A DNA stretch of 64,000 nt from Hydractinia symbiolongicarpus (lineage: Eukaryota > Cnidaria > Hydrozoa > Anthoathecata > Hydractiniidae), in the NCBI RefSeq assembly GCF_029227915.1, contig NC_079876.1, forward strand, positions 21,888,001 to 21,952,000. The letters run 5' to 3'. Made by a program: the position numbers and the translations under genes. The stretch's first letter is position 1. Each line of letters begins with the position of its first letter. The notes under the pieces were generated by a model. It was not told the origin of the DNA. It saw only the letters and a list, made by a program, of their open reading frames with translations, and made no database searches. Below, one piece after another: positions 34,383 through 49,095 of the stretch.

Positions 34383-35229
34383 TATATGGCCCTTTGCCAC
34401 CTAACAAAGGTCCTACACGTAAATCACGTGGTTCCACGAGCCTGCGCAGGTTACCATCGGTCTATTCCTTCCACTCTCAATGGGCTACGACGTCTCAAGT
34501 TGTTTTCCATCACGCCATGGTCTCACAACACAGTGAACTACGTGTAGAGGCCTCTAAAGATTGTTATATGGCCTGTTGCCGCCTAATAAAGGCCTTGCAC
34601 GTAATTCACGTACGTCGACGTGTCTGCGCAGGTAAACATCGGTCTATTCCTACCACTCTCAATGGACTACGACGTCTCAAGTTGTTTTCCATTCCGCCAT
34701 TGTTTACAACACAGTCAACTACGTGTACGGGCCTCTAAGAGCTGTTATATGGCTTTTTACCGCCTATTAAATTCCTTACACGTAAATCACCTACCTGCGC
34801 AGTTTACCATCGGTGTATTCCTTCCACTCTCAATGAAGTAAGACGTCTCAAGTTGTTTTCCATCCCGCCATTGTTTACAACACAGTCAACTACGTGTAGA
34901 GGTCTCTAAAGATTGTTATATGGCCTGTTGCCGCCTAATAAAGGCTTTACACGTAATTCACGTGGTTCCACGTGTCTGCGCAGGTTACCATCGGTCTATT
35001 CCTACCACTCTCAATGGACTACGACGTCTGAACTCATTTTCCATAGCGCGATGGTCTTACAACACAGTAAAATACGTGCAGAGGCCACTGAAGATTGTTA
35101 TATGGTCTGTTGCCGTCTAATAAAGGCTTTACACGTAATTCACGTGGTTCGACGTGTCTGCGCAGGTTACCATCGGTCTATTCCTACCACTCTCAATGGA
35201 ATACGACGTCTCAAGACGCTTTACATCGC

Positions 35230-38200
35230 GCCATGGTCTTACAGGACAGTGAACTGCGTGTAGAGGCCTCTAAGGGCTGTTATATGACCTTTTACCACCT
35301 AATAAAAGCCTTACACGTAAATCATGTGGTTCCGCGTACTTCCGCAGGTTAGCATCGGTCTATTCCTCCTACACTTAATTGACTACGACGTTTCAAGTCG
35401 TTTTCCATCGCGCCATGGTCTTACAACACTGTGAGCTACGTGTAAAGGCTTCTGAAGACTGTAAAATGACATTCTGACGCCTAATAAAGGGTTTACACGT
35501 AAATCACGTGTTTCCACGTGCCTGAGCAGGTTAACATCGGTCTATTCCTTCTACACTCAATGGACTACGACGTTTGAACTTATTTTCCATCGCGCCATGG
35601 TCTTACAGCACAGTGAACTACGTGTAGAGGCCTCTAAGGGCTGTTATATGACCTTTTATCACCTAATACATGCCTTACACGTAAATCACGTGGTTCCACG
35701 TACTTCTGCAGGTTAACATCGGTCTATTCCTCCTACACTCAATGGACTACGACGTCTCAAGTCCTTTTCCATCGTCCCATGATCTTACAACGCAGTGAAC
35801 TACGTGTAGAGGCCTCTAAAGATTGTTATATGGCCTGTTGTGCCTAATAAAGGCTCTACACGTAATTCACGTGCTTCGATGTGTCTGCGCAGGTAACAAT
35901 CGGTCTATTCCTACCACTCTCAATGGACTACGACGTCTCAAGTTGTTTTCCATCACGCCATGGTCTCACAACACAGTGAACTACGTGTAGAGGCCTCTAA
36001 AGATTGTTATATGGCCTGTTGCCGCCTAATAAAGGCCTTACACGTAATTCACGTGCTTCGACGTGTCTGCGCAGGTAACCATCGGTCTATTCCTACCACT
36101 CTCAATGGACTACGACGTCTCAAGTTGTTTTCCATTCCGCCATTGTTTACAACACAGTCAACTACGTGTACGGGCCTCTAAGAGCTGTTATATGGCCTTT
36201 TACCGCCTATTAAATTCCTTACACGTAAATCACCTACCTGCGCAGTTTACCATCGGTGTATTCCTTCCACTCTCAATGGACTAAGACGTCTCGAGTTGTT
36301 TTCATCCCGCCATTGTTTACAACACAGTCAACTACGTGTAGAGGCCTCTAAAGATAGTTATATGGCCTGTTGCGGCCTAATAAAGGCTTTACACGTAATT
36401 CACGTGGTTCCACGTGTCTGCGCAGGTTGCCATCGGTCTATTCCTACCACTCTCAATGGACTACGACGTCTGAACTCATTTTCCATAGCGCGATGGTCTT
36501 ACAACACAGTAAAATACGTGCAGAGGCCACTGAAGATTGTTATATGGTCTGTTGCCGCCTAATAAAGGCTTTACACGTAATTCACGTGGTTCGACATGTC
36601 TGCGCAGGTTACCATCGGTCTATTCCTACCACTCTCAATGGAATACGACGTCTCAAGACGCTTTACATCGCGCCATGGTCTTACAGCACAGTAAACTGCG
36701 TGTAGAGGCCTCTAAGGGCTGTTATATGACCTTTTACCACCTAATAAAAGCCTTACACGTAAATCACGTGGTTCCACGTACTTCCGCAGGTTAACATCGG
36801 TCTATTCCTCCTACACTCAATGGACTACGACGTCTCAAGTCCTTTTCCATCGTCCCATGATCTTACAACGCAGTGAACTACGTGTAGAGGCCTCTAAAGA
36901 TTGTTATATGGCCTGTTGCCGACTAATAAAGGCTTTACACGTAATTCACGTGGTTCCACGTGTCTGCGCAGGTTACCATCGGTCTATTCCTTCCACTCTC
37001 AATGGACTACGACGTCTCAAGTCGCTTTCCAACGCGCCATGGTGTTACAACATAGTGAACTACGTGTAGAGGCCTCTAAGGGCTGCTATATGACCTTTTA
37101 CCACCTAATAAAAGCCTTACACATAAATCACGTGCTTCCACGTACTTCCGCAGGTTAGCATCGGTCTATTCCTCCTACACTTAATGGACTACGACGTCTC
37201 AAGTCCTTTTCCATCGTCCCATGATCTTACAACGCAGTGAACTACGTGTAGAGGCCTCTAAAGACTGTTATATGGCCTTTTGCCAACTAACAAAGGCCCT
37301 ACACGTAAATCACGTAGTTCCACGTGCCTGCCCATGTTAGCATCGGTCTATTCCTTTTACACTCACTGGACTACGACGTTTCAAGTCGTTTTCCATCGCG
37401 CCATGGTCTTACAACACTGTGAACTACGTGTAAAGGCTTCTGAAGACTGTAAAATGACATTCTGACGCCTAATAAATGGTTTACACGTAAATCACGTGTT
37501 TCCACGTGCCTGAGCAGGTTAACATCGGTCTATTCCTTCTACACTCAATGGACTACGACGTTTGAACTTATTTTCCATCGCGCCATGGTCTTACAACGCA
37601 GTGAAATACGTGTAAAGGCCTTTAAGGACTGTTATATGACCTTTTACCACCTAATAAAAGCCTTACACGTAAATCATGTGGTTCCATGTGTTAGCTCAGG
37701 TAAACATCGGTCTATTCCTACCACTCTCAATGGACTACGACGTCTGAACTCATTTTCCATAGCGCGATGGTCTTACAACACAGTAAAATACGTGCAGAGG
37801 CCACTGAAGATTGTTATATGGTCTGTTGCCGTCTAATAAAGGCTTTACACGTAATTCACGTGGTTCGACGTGTCTGCGCAGGTTACCATCGGTCTATTCC
37901 TACCACTCTCAATGGAATACGACGTCTAAAGACGCTTTACATCGCGCCATGGTCTTACAGGACAGTGAACTGCGTGTAGAGGCCTCTAAGGGCTGTTATA
38001 TGACCTTTTACCACCTAATAAAAGCCTTACACGTAAATCATGTGGTTCCGCGTACTTCCGCAGGTTAGCATCGGTCTATTCCTCCTACACTTAATTGACT
38101 ACGACGTTTCAAGTCGTTTTCCATCGCGCCATGGTCTTACAACACTGTGAACTACGTGTAAAGGCTTCTGAAGACTGTAAAATGACATTCTGACGCCTAA

Positions 38201-41200
38201 TAAAGGGTTTACACGTAAATCACGTGTTTCCACATGCCTGAGCAGGTTAACATCGGTCTATTCCTTCTACATTCAATGGACTACGACGTTTGAACTTATT
38301 TTCCATCGCGCCATGGTCTTACAGGACAGTGAACTACGTGTAGAGGCCTCTAAGGGCTGTTATATGACCTTTTACCACCTAATAAAAGCCTTACACGTAA
38401 ATCATGTGGTTCCGCGTACTTCCGCAGGTTAGCATCGGTCTATTCCTCCTACACTTAATTGACTACGACGTTTCAAGTCGTTTTCCATCGCGCAATGGTC
38501 TTACAACACTGTGAACTACGTGTAAAGGCTTCTGAAGACTGTAAAATGACATTCTGACGCCTAATAAAGGGTTTACACGTAAATCACGTGTTTCCACGTG
38601 CCTGAGCAGGTTAACATCGGTCTATTCCTTCTACACTCAATGGACTACGACGTTTGAACTTATTTTCCATCGCGCCATGGTCTTACAGCACAGTGAACTA
38701 CGTGTAGAGGCCTCTAAGGGCTGTTATATGACCTTTTATCACCTAATACATGCCTTACACGTAAATCACGTGGTTCCACGTACTTCCGCAGGTTAACATC
38801 GGTCTATTCCTCCTACACTCAAGGGACTACGACGTCTCAAGTCCTTTTCCATCGTCCCATGATCTTACAACGCAGTGAACTACGTGTAGAGGCCTCTAAA
38901 GATTGTTATATGGCCTGTTGTGCCTAATAAAGGCTCCACACGTAATTCACGTGCTTCGATGTGTCTGCGCAGGTAACCATCGGTCTATTCCTACCACTCT
39001 GAATGGACTACGACGTCTCAAGTTGTTTTCCATCACGCCATGGTCTCACAACACAGTGAACTACGTGTAGAGGCCTCTAAAGATTGTTATATGGCCTGTT
39101 GCCGCCTAATAAAGGCCTTACACGTAATTCACGTGCTTCGACGTGTCTGCGCAGGTAACCATCGGTCTATTCCTACCACTCTCAATGGACTACGACGTCT
39201 CAAGTTGTTTTCCATTCCGCCATTGTTTACAACACAGTCAACTACGTGTACGGGCCTCTAAGAGTTGTTATATGGCCTTTTACCGCCTATTAAATTCCTT
39301 ACACGTAAATCACCTACCTGCGCAGTTTACCATCGGTGTATTCCTTCCACTCTCAATGGACTAAGACGTCTCGAGTTGTTTTCCATCCCGCCATTGTTTA
39401 CAACACAGTCAACTACGTGTAGAGGCCTCTAAAGATAGTTATATGGCCTGTTGCGGCCTAATAAAGGCTTTACACGTAATTCACGTGGTTCCACGTGTCT
39501 GCGCAGGTTGCCATCGGTCTATTCCTACCACTCTCAATGGACTACGACGTCTGAACTCATTTTTCATAGCGCGATGGTCTTACAACACAGTAAAATACGT
39601 GCAGAGGCCACTGAAGATTGTTATATGGTCTGTTGCCGCCTAATAAAGGCTTTACACGTAATTCACGTGGTTCGACGTGTCTGCGCAGGTTACCATCGGT
39701 CTATTCCTACCACTCTCAATGGAATACGACGTCTCAAGACGCTTTACATCGCGCCATGGTCTTACAGCACAGTAAACTGCGTGTAGAGGCCTCTAAGGGC
39801 TGTTATATGACCTTTTACCAGCTAATAAAAGCCTTACACGTAAATCACGTGGTTCCACGTACTTCCGCAGGTTAACATCGGTTTATTCCTCCTACACTCA
39901 ATGGACTACGACGTCTCAAGTCCTTTTCCATCGTCCCATGATCTTACAACGCAGTGAACTACGTGTAGAGGCCTCTAAAGATTGTGATATGGCCTGTTGC
40001 CGACTAATAAAGGCTTTACACGTAATTCACGTGGTTCCACGTGTCTGCGCAGGTTACCATCGGTCTATTCCTTCCACTCTCAATGGACTACGACGTCTCA
40101 AGTCGCTTTCCATCGCGCCATGGTCTTACAATACTGTGAACTACGTGTAAAGGCTTCTGAAGACTGTAAAATGACATTCTGACGCCTAATAAAGGGTTTA
40201 CACGTAAATCACGTGTTTCCACGTGCCTGAGCAGGTTAACATCGGTCTATTCCTTCTACACTCAATGGACTACGACGTTTGAACTTATTTTCCATCGCGC
40301 CATGGTCTTACAGCACAGTGAACTACGTGTAGAGGCCTCTAAGGGCTGTTATATGACCTTTTATCACCTAATACATGCCTTACACGTAAATCACGTGGTT
40401 CCACGTACTTCCGCAGGTTAACATCGGTCTATTCCTCCTATACTCAATGGACTACGACGTCTCAAGTCCTTTTCCATCGTCCCATGATCTTACAACGCAG
40501 TGAACTACGTGTAGAGGCCTCTAAAGATTGTTATATGGCCTGTTGTGCCTAATAAAGGCTCTACACGTAATTCACGGGCTTCGATGTGTCTGCGCAGGTA
40601 ACCATCGGTCTATTCCTACCACTCTCAATGGACTACGACGTCTCAAGTTGTTTTCCATCACACCATGGTCTCACAACACAGTGAACTACGTGTAGAGGCC
40701 TCTAAAGATTGTTATATGGCCTGTTGCCGCCTAATAAAGGCCTTACACGTAATTCACGTGCTTTGACGTGTCTGCGCAGGTAACCATCGGTCTATTCCTA
40801 CCACTCTCAATGGACTACGACGTCTCAAGTTGTTTTCCATTCCGCCATTGTTTACAACACAGTCAACTACGTGTACGGGCCTCTAAGAGCTGTTATATGG
40901 CCTTTTACCGCCTATTAAATTCCTTACACGTAAATCACCTACCTGCGCAGTTTACCATCGGTGTATTCCTTCCACTCTCAATGGACTAGGACGTCTCAAG
41001 TTGTTTTCCATCCCGCCATTGTTTACAACACAGTCAACTACGTGTAGAGGCCTCTAAAGATAGTTATATGGCCTGTTGCGGCCTAATAAAGGCTTTACAC
41101 GTAATTCACGTGGTTCCACGTGTCTGCGCAGGTTGCCATCGGTCTATTCCTACCACTCTCAATGGACTACGACGTCTGAACTCATTTTCCATAGCGCGAT

Positions 41201-44050
41201 GGTCTTACAACACAGTAAAATACGTGCAGAGGCCACTGAAGATTGTTATATGGTCTGTTGCCGCCTAATAAAGGCTTTACACGTAATTCACGTGGTTCGA
41301 CGTGTCTGCGCAGGTTACCATCGGTCTATTCCTACCACTCTCAATGGAATACGACGTCTCAAGACGCTTTACATCGCGCCATGGTCTTACAGGACAGTGA
41401 ACTGCGTGTAGAGGCCTCTAAGGGCTGTTATATGACCTTTTACCACCTAATAAAAGCCTTACACGTAAATCATGTGGTTCCGCGTACTTCCGCAGGTTAG
41501 CATCGGTCTATTCCTCCTACACTTAATGGACTACGACGTCTCAAGTCCTTTTCCATCGTCCCATGATCTTACAACGCAGTGAACTACGTGTAGAGGCCTC
41601 TAAAGACTGTTATATGGCCTTTTGCCAACTAACAAAGGCCCTACACGTAAATCACGTAGTTCCACGTGCCTGCCCATATTAGCATCGGTCTATTCCTTTT
41701 ACACTCACTGGACTACGACGTTTCAAGTCGTTTTCCATCGCGCCATGGTCTTACAACGCAGTGAAATACGTGTAAAGGCCTTTAAGGACTGTTATATGAC
41801 CTTTTACCACCTAATAAAAGCCTTACACGTAAATCATGTGGTTCCATGTGTTAGCTCAGGTAAACATCGGTCTATTCCTACCACTCTCAATGGACTACGA
41901 CGTCTGAACTCATTTTCCATAGCGCGATGGTCTTACAACACAGTAAAATACGTGCAGAGGCCACTGAAGATTGTTATATGGTCTGTTGCCGTCTAATAAA
42001 GGCTTTACACGTAATTCACGTGATTCGACGTGTCTGCGCAGGTTACCATCGGTCTATTCCTACCACTCTCAATGGAATACGACGTCTCAAGACGCTTTAC
42101 ATCGCGCCATGGTCTTACAGGACAGTGAACTGCGTGTAGAGGCCTCTAAGGGCTGTTATATGACCTTTTACCACCTAATAAAAGCCTTACACGTAAATCA
42201 TGTGGTTCCGCGTACTTCCGCAGGTTAGCATCGGTCTATTCCTCCTACACTTAATGGACTACGACGTTTCAAGTCGTTTTCCATCGCGCCATGGTCTTAC
42301 AATACTGTGAACTACGTGTAAAGGCTTCTGAAGACTGTAAAATGACATTCTGACGCCTAATAAAGGGTTTACACGTAAATCACGTGTTTCCACGTGCCTG
42401 AGCAGGTTAACATCGGTCTATTCCTTCTACACTCAATGGACTACGACGTTTGAACTTATTTTCCATCGCGCCATGGTCTTACAGCACAGTGAACTACGTG
42501 TAGAGGCCTCTAAGGGCTGTTATATGACCTTTTATCACCTAATGCATGCCTTACACGTAAATCACGTGGTTCCACGTACTTCCGCAGGTTAACATCGGTC
42601 TATTCCTCCTATACTCAATGGACTACGACGTCTCAAGTCCTTTTCCATCGTCCCATGATCTTACAACGCAGTGAACTACGTGTAGAGGCCTCTAAAGATT
42701 GTTATATGGCCTGTTGTGCCTAATAAAAGCTCTACACGTAATTCACGTGCTTCGATGTGTCTGCGCAGGTAACCATCGGTCTATTCCTACCACTCTCAAT
42801 GGACTACGACGTCTCAAGTTGTTTTCCATCACGCCATGGTCTCACAACACAGTGAACTACGTGTAGAGGCCTCTAAAGATTGTTATATGGCCTGTTGCCG
42901 CCTAATAAAGGCCTTACACGTAATTCACGTGCTTCGACGTGTCTGCGCAGGTAACCATCGGTCTATTCCTACCACTCTCAATGGACTACGACGTCTCAAG
43001 TTGTTTTCCATTCCGCCATTGTTTACAACACAGTCAACTACGTGTACGGGCCTCTAAGAGCTGTTATATGGCCTTTTACCGCCTATTAAATTCCTTACAC
43101 GTAAATCACCTACCTGCGCAGTTTACCATCGGTGTATTCCTTCCACTCTCAATGGACTAGGACGTCTCAAGTTGTTTTCCATCCCGCCATTGTTTACAAC
43201 ACAGTCAACTACGTGTAGAGGCCTCTAAAGATAGTTATATGGCCTGTTGCGGCCTAATAAAGGCTTTACACGTAATTCACGTGGTTCCACGTGTCTGCGC
43301 AGGTTGCCATCGGTCTATTCCTACCACTCTCAATGGACTACGACGTCTGAACTCATTTTCCATAGCGCGATGGTCTTACAACACAGTAAAATACGTGCAG
43401 AGGCCACTGAAGATTGTTATATGGTCTGTTGCCGCCTAATAAAGGCTTTACACGTAATTCACGTGGTTCGACGTGTCTGCGCAGGTTACCATCGGTCTAT
43501 TCCTACCACTCTCAATGGAATACGACGTCTCAAAACGCTTTACATCGCGCCATGGTCTTACAGCACAGTAAACTGCGTGTAGAGGCCTCTAAGGGCTGTT
43601 ATATGACCTTTTACCACCTAATAAAAGCCTTACACGTAAATCACGTGGTTCCACGTACTTCCGCAGGTTAACATCGGTCTATTCCTCCTACACTCAATGG
43701 ACTACGACGTCTCAAGTCCTTTTCCATCGTCCCATGATCTTACAACGCAGTGAACTACGTGTAGAGGCCTCTAAAGATTGTTATATGGCCTGTTGCCGAC
43801 TAATAAAGGCTTTACACGTAATTCACGTGGTTCCACGTGTCTGCGCAGGTTACCATCGGTCTATTCCTTCCACTCTCAATGGACTACGACGTCTCAAGTC
43901 GCTTTCCAACGCGCCATGGTGTTACAACATAGTGAACTACGTGTAGAGGCCTCTAAGGGCTGCTATATGACCTTTTACCACCTAATAAAAGCCTTACACA
44001 TAAATCACGTGCTTCCACGTACTTCCACAGGTTAACATCGGTCTATTCCT
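35230..44050 (+). repeat. HOR family with 3,080 / 1,625 / 2,171-bp units
   Basis: The marker monomer ATGATCTTAC...GTTGTGCC opens units at 35,779, 38,859, 40,484 and 42,655, giving unit lengths of 3,080, 1,625 and 2,171 bp. Each unit continues CTCACAACAC type, E type, GATAGTTATATGG type, CAGAGGCCACTGAAG type and GGAATACGACG type in the same order. They then differ in how many trimer-type and GGACAGTG-type monomers are added. The first unit changes from offset 3,080 to 3,081 because of a 1-bp deletion near 36,302. About 35,050-35,560 also matches about 37,766-38,276 (offset 2,716). Confidence 0.88.
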
Positions 44051-45917
44051 TCCACTCTCAATGGGCTACGACGTCTCAAGTCCTTTTCCATCGTCCCATG
44101 ATCTTACAACGCAGTGAACTACGTGTAGAGGCCTCTAAAGATTGTTATATGGCCTGTTGACGTCTAGTAAAGGCTTTACACGTAAATCACGTGGTTCCAC
44201 GTGCCTGTGCAGTTTATCATCGTTACAGTCCTTTCGCCATAAATGGCCTAAAACGTCTCAAGTTGTTTTCCATCGTGCCATGATAGTACAACGCAGTGAA
44301 CTATGTGTAGAGGCCTCCAAAGACTGTTATATGGCCCCTTACCACCTAACAAAGGCCCTACACGTACATCACGTGGTTCCACGAACCTACGCAGTTTACC
44401 ATCGGTCTATTCCTTGCACTCTCAATGGACTACGACGTCTCAAGACGTTTTCCGGAGGGCCGTGGTCTTACAGCACAGTGAACTACGTGTAGAGGCCTCT
44501 TAGGGCTGTTATATGACCTTTTACCTCCTAATAAATGCCTTACACCTAAATCACGTGGTTCCACGTACTTCCGCAGGTTAACATCGGCGTATTCCTCCTA
44601 CACTCAATGGACTACGGCGTCTCAAGTCCTTTTCCATCGTGCCATGATCTTACAACGCAGTGAACTACGCGTAAAGGCCTCTAACGACTGTTATATTAGG
44701 CTTCTTACCTCCTAATGAAGACCTTATATCTAAAACACGCGGTTCCACGTGCCTGTTCAGGTTACCATCGGTCTATTCCTTTTACACCCACTGGACTACG
44801 ACGTTTCAAGTCGTTTTCCATCGCGCCATGGTTTTACAACGCAGTGAAATACGTGTAAAGGCCTCTAAGGACTGTTATATGGCCTTTTGCCGCCTAATGA
44901 AGGCCTTACACCAGAAACACGTGGTTCGACGTGACTGCGCAGGTTACCATCGGTCTATTCCTTCCACTCTCAATTGACTACGAGGTCTCAAGTCGCTTTC
45001 CAACGCGCCATGGTGTTACAACATAGTGAACTACGTGTAGAGGCCTCTAAAGACTGTTATATGGCCCTTTGCCAACTAACAAAGGCCCTACACGTAAATC
45101 ACGTGGTTCCACGTGCCTGCGCATGTTAGCATCGGTCTATTCCTTTTACACTCACTGGACTACGACGTTTCAAGTCGTTTTCCATCGCTCCAAGGTCTTA
45201 CAACGCAGTGAATTACGTGTAAAGGCTTCTGAAGACTGTTATATGACCTTCTGACGCCTAATAAAAGCTTTACACGTAATTCGCGTGGTTCGACGTGTCT
45301 GCGCAGGTTACCATCGGTCTATTCCTACCACTTTCAATGGACTACGACGTCTCAAGACGCTTTACATCACGCCATGGTCTTACAGCACAGTGAACTACGT
45401 GTAGAGGCCTCTAAGGGCTGTTATATGACTTTTTACCACCTAATAAAAGCCTCACACGTAATACGTGTTGCTCCATGTGTTAGCCCAGGTAAACATCGGT
45501 CTATTCCTTCTACACTCACTGGACTACGACGTCTGAACTCATTTCCCATCGCGCCAATGTCTTACAAAACAGTGAACTACGTGTAGAGGTTTCTAAAGGC
45601 TGTTATATGACTTTTACCACTAAATAAAAGCCTTGCACGTAAATCACGTGGTTCCACGTACTTCCAAAGGTTAACATCGGTCTATTCCTCCTACACTCAA
45701 TGAACTACGACGTCTCAAGTCCTTTTCCATCGTCGCATGATCTTACAACGCATTGGACTAGTGTAGAGGCCTCTAAGGATTGTAATATGGCCTGTTGCCG
45801 CCTAATAAAGGCTTTACACGTAATTCACGTGCTTCGACGTGTCTGCGCAGGTAGCCATCGGTCTATTCCTACCACTCTCAATGGACTACGACGTTTCAAG
45901 TCGTTTTCCGGCGCGCC

Positions 45918-46077
45918 ATGGTCTTACAACGCAGTGAACTACGTGTAGAGGCCTCTAAAGATTGTTATATGGCCTGTTGCCGCCTAATAAAGGCTTCACG
46001 CGTAATTCACGTGGTTCGACCTGTATTCCTACCACTTTCAATAGACTACGACGTCTCAAGACGCTTTACATCGCGCC
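45918..46077 (+). repeat. 160-bp monomer with 22-bp deletion
   Basis: GTTCGACCTGTATTCC replaces the longer GTTCGACGTGTCTGCGCAGG...GGTCTATTCC. The landmarks 45,918 and 46,078 are 160 bp apart. The deletion removes the CTGCGCAG palindrome. It was seen once only. Confidence 0.85.
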
Positions 46078-48059
46078 ATGGTCTTACAGCACAGTGAACT
46101 ACGTGTAGAGGCCTCTAAGGGCTGTTATATGACCTTTTACCACCTAATGAAGGCTTTACACGTAAATCACGTGGTTCCACGTACTTCCGCAGGTTAACAT
46201 CGGTCTATTCCTTCTACACTTAATAGACTACGACGTTTCAAGACATTTTCCATCGCGTTATGGCCTTACAACAATGTAAACTACGTGTAGAGACCTCTAA
46301 AGACTGTTAGATGGCCTTTTGCCGCCTAATAAAGGCTTTACACGTAATTCACGTGGTTCGCCGTGTCTACGCAGGTTACCATCGGTCTATTCCTTCCACT
46401 CTCAATGGACTACGACGTTTCAAGTCGTTTTCCATTGCGCCATGGTCTTACAACACTGTGAACTACGTGTAAAGGCTTCTGAAGACTGTTATATGACCTT
46501 CTGACGCCTAATAAATGGTTTACACGTAAATCACGTGTTTCCACGTGCCTGATCAGGTTAACATCGGTCTATTCCTTCTACACTCAATGGACTACGACGT
46601 CTGAACTTATTTTCCATAGCGCCATGGTTTTACAACACAGTAAAATACGTGTAGAGGCCTCTAAAAATTATTACATGGCCTGTTGCCGCCTAATAAAGGC
46701 TTTACACGTAATTCACGTGGTTCCACGTGCCTGAGCAGTTTATCATCGGTACAGTCCTTCCGCCATAAATGGCCTAAAACGTCTCAAGTTGATTTTCATT
46801 CCGCCATGGTCTTACAACATAGTATAATACGTGTAGAGGCCTCTAAAGAAGGTTATATGGCCTGTTGCCGTCTAATAAAGGCCTTACTCCTAAAACACTT
46901 GATTCGACGTGTCTTAGCAGGTTACCATCGGTCTATTCCTTCTACTCTCAATGGACTACGACGTCTCAAGTCGTTTTCCGGCGCACCGTGGTCTTACAGC
47001 ACAGTGAACTACGTGTAAAGGCCTCTAAGGACTGTTATATGGCCCTTTAACACCTAACAAAGGCCCTACACGTAAATCACGTGGTTCCACGTACCTACGC
47101 AGGTTACCATCGGTCTGCTCCTTCCACTGTCAATGACTTACGACGTCTCAAGACGTTTTCCATCGCGCCATTGTCTTACAACATAGTATAATACGTGTAG
47201 AGTCCTCTAAAGATCGTTATATGGCCTCTTGCCGCCTAATAAAGTCCTTACACCTAAATCACGTGTTCGAAGTGTCTGCGCAGGTTACCATTGGTGTATT
47301 TTCTCCACTCTCCATTAGAATACGACGTCTCAATTCGCTTTCCATCGCGCCATGGTCTTATAACACAGTGAACTTCGTGTAGAAGCCTTTAAACACTGTT
47401 ATATGGTCCTTTGCCACCTAACAAAGGCCCTACAGGTAAATCACGTGGTTTCACGTACTTGCGCAGGTAAACATCGCTCTATTCCTCCTACACTGAATGG
47501 ACTAAGACGGCTCAATTATTTTCCATCGTGCCATGATCTTACAACGCAGTGAACTACGTGTAGAGTCCTCTGAAGGTTGTTATATGGCCTCTTGCCGCCT
47601 AATAAAGGCTTTACACGTAAATCAAGTGGTTTCACGTGTCTGTGCAGGTTACCATCGGTCTATTCCTTGCACTCTCAATGGACTACGACGTCTCAAGTCG
47701 TTTTCCGCCGCGCCGTGGTCTTACAGCACAGTGAACTACGTGTAAAGGTCTCTAAGGACTGTTATATGGCCCTTTACCGCCTAACAAAAGCCCTACACGT
47801 AAATCACGTGTTCCACGTGCCTACGCAGTTTAGCATCGGTCTATTCCTTCAACTCTCAATGGACTACGAGGCCTCAAGTTGTTTTTCAACGCGCCATGGT
47901 CTTACAACACAGTGAACTATTTGTAGAGGCCATTAAAGACTGTTATATGGCCTTTGCCACATAACAAAAGCCCTACACGTAAATCACGTGGTTCCTCGTG
48001 CTTGCGCAGCTCACCATCGGTCTATTTTTTGGACTCTCAATGGACTACGACGTCGCAAG

Positions 48060-49000
48060 TCGTCTCCATCGCGCCATGGTCTTACAGCACAGTGAACTAC
48101 GTGTAGAGCCCTCTAAAGATTGTTATATGGTCTCTTGCTGCTTAATAAAGGCCTTACACGTAAATCAAGTGGTTTCACGTGTCTTAGCAGGCTACCATCG
48201 GTCTATTCCTTCCACTCTCAATGGACTACGACGTCTCAAGTCGTTTTCTGGCGCACTGTGGTCTTACAGCACAGTGAACTACATGTAAAGGCCTCTAAGG
48301 ACTGTTATATGGCCCTTTACCACCTAACAAAGGCCCTACACGTAAATCACGTGTTCCACGTGCCTACGCAGTTTACCATCGGTCTATTCCTTCCACTCTC
48401 AATGGGCTACGACGTCTCAAGTTGTTTTCCATCACGCCATGGTCTTACAACACAGTGAACTACGTGTAGAGGCCTCTAAAGACTGTTATATGGCCTTCGC
48501 CACATAACAAAAGCCCTACACGTAAATTACGTGGTTCCTCGTGCTTGCGCAGTTCCCCATCGGTCTATTTTTTGGACTCTCAATGGACTACGACGTCGCA
48601 AGTCGCTTTCCTTCGCGCCATGGTCTTACAGCACAGTGAACTACGTGTAGAGCCCTCTAAAGATTGTTATATGGCCTCTTGCTGCTTAATAAAGGCCTTA
48701 CACGTAAATCAAAAGGTTTCACGTATCTTAGCAGGTTACCATCGGTCTATTCCTTCCTCTCTCAATGGACTACGACGTCTCAAGTCTTTTTCTGGCGCAC
48801 TGTGGTCTTACAGCACAGTGAACTACATGTAAAGGCCTCTAAGGACGGTTATATGGCCCTTTACCACCTAACAAAGGCCCTACACGTAAATCACGTGTTC
48901 CACGTGCCTACGCAGTTTACCATCGGTCTATTCCTTCCACTCTCAATGGGCTACGACGTCTCAAGTTGTTTTCCATCACACCATGGTCTTACAACACAGT
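48060..49000 (+). repeat. 544-bp trimeric repeat in the diverged island
   Basis: The series TTTTTTGGACTCTCAATGG, GAGCCCTCTAAAGATTG, GGCGCACTGTGGTCTTAC, CACGTG-TTCCACGTGCC repeats with an offset of about 544 bp (48,120 and 48,664). A third partial copy of its GCACTGTGG monomer lies at about 49,450. Its copies differ more than those of the trimers at 20 kb (for example TCAAGTGG against TCAAAAGG near 48,167/48,711), so it is older. Confidence 0.8.
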
Positions 49001-49095
49001 GAACTACGTGTAGAGTCCTCTTAGGGCTGTTAACATCGATGTATTCCTGCTACACTCAATGGACAACGACGTCTCAAGTCGTTTTCCATCGCTCC
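48983..49095 (+). repeat. 113-bp monomer with 69-bp deletion
   Basis: GGGCTGTTAACATCG joins M50 to M120: landmarks 48,983 and 49,096 are 113 bp apart. GTTA occurs at both parental breakpoints (CTGTTA and AGGTTA), so this is another microhomology deletion. It removes the AATAAA, both CACGTG boxes and the CTGCGCAG palindrome. Confidence 0.85.

Larger units (their letters stand above)
30860..35230 (+). repeat. Mosaic region with 727-bp tetramer repeat
   Basis: About 31,880-32,217 recurs at about 32,606-32,944 with a 727-bp offset. About 33,430-33,780 recurs at about 35,010-35,360 (offset 1,580). Three E-type units, TpG-type monomers and GTAAAATGACATTC-type monomers are interspersed. Several odd indels cluster here: a 70-bp deletion near 31,499, a small rearrangement at 34,190-34,220 and a 51-bp deletion near 34,373. 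Confidence 0.78.
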
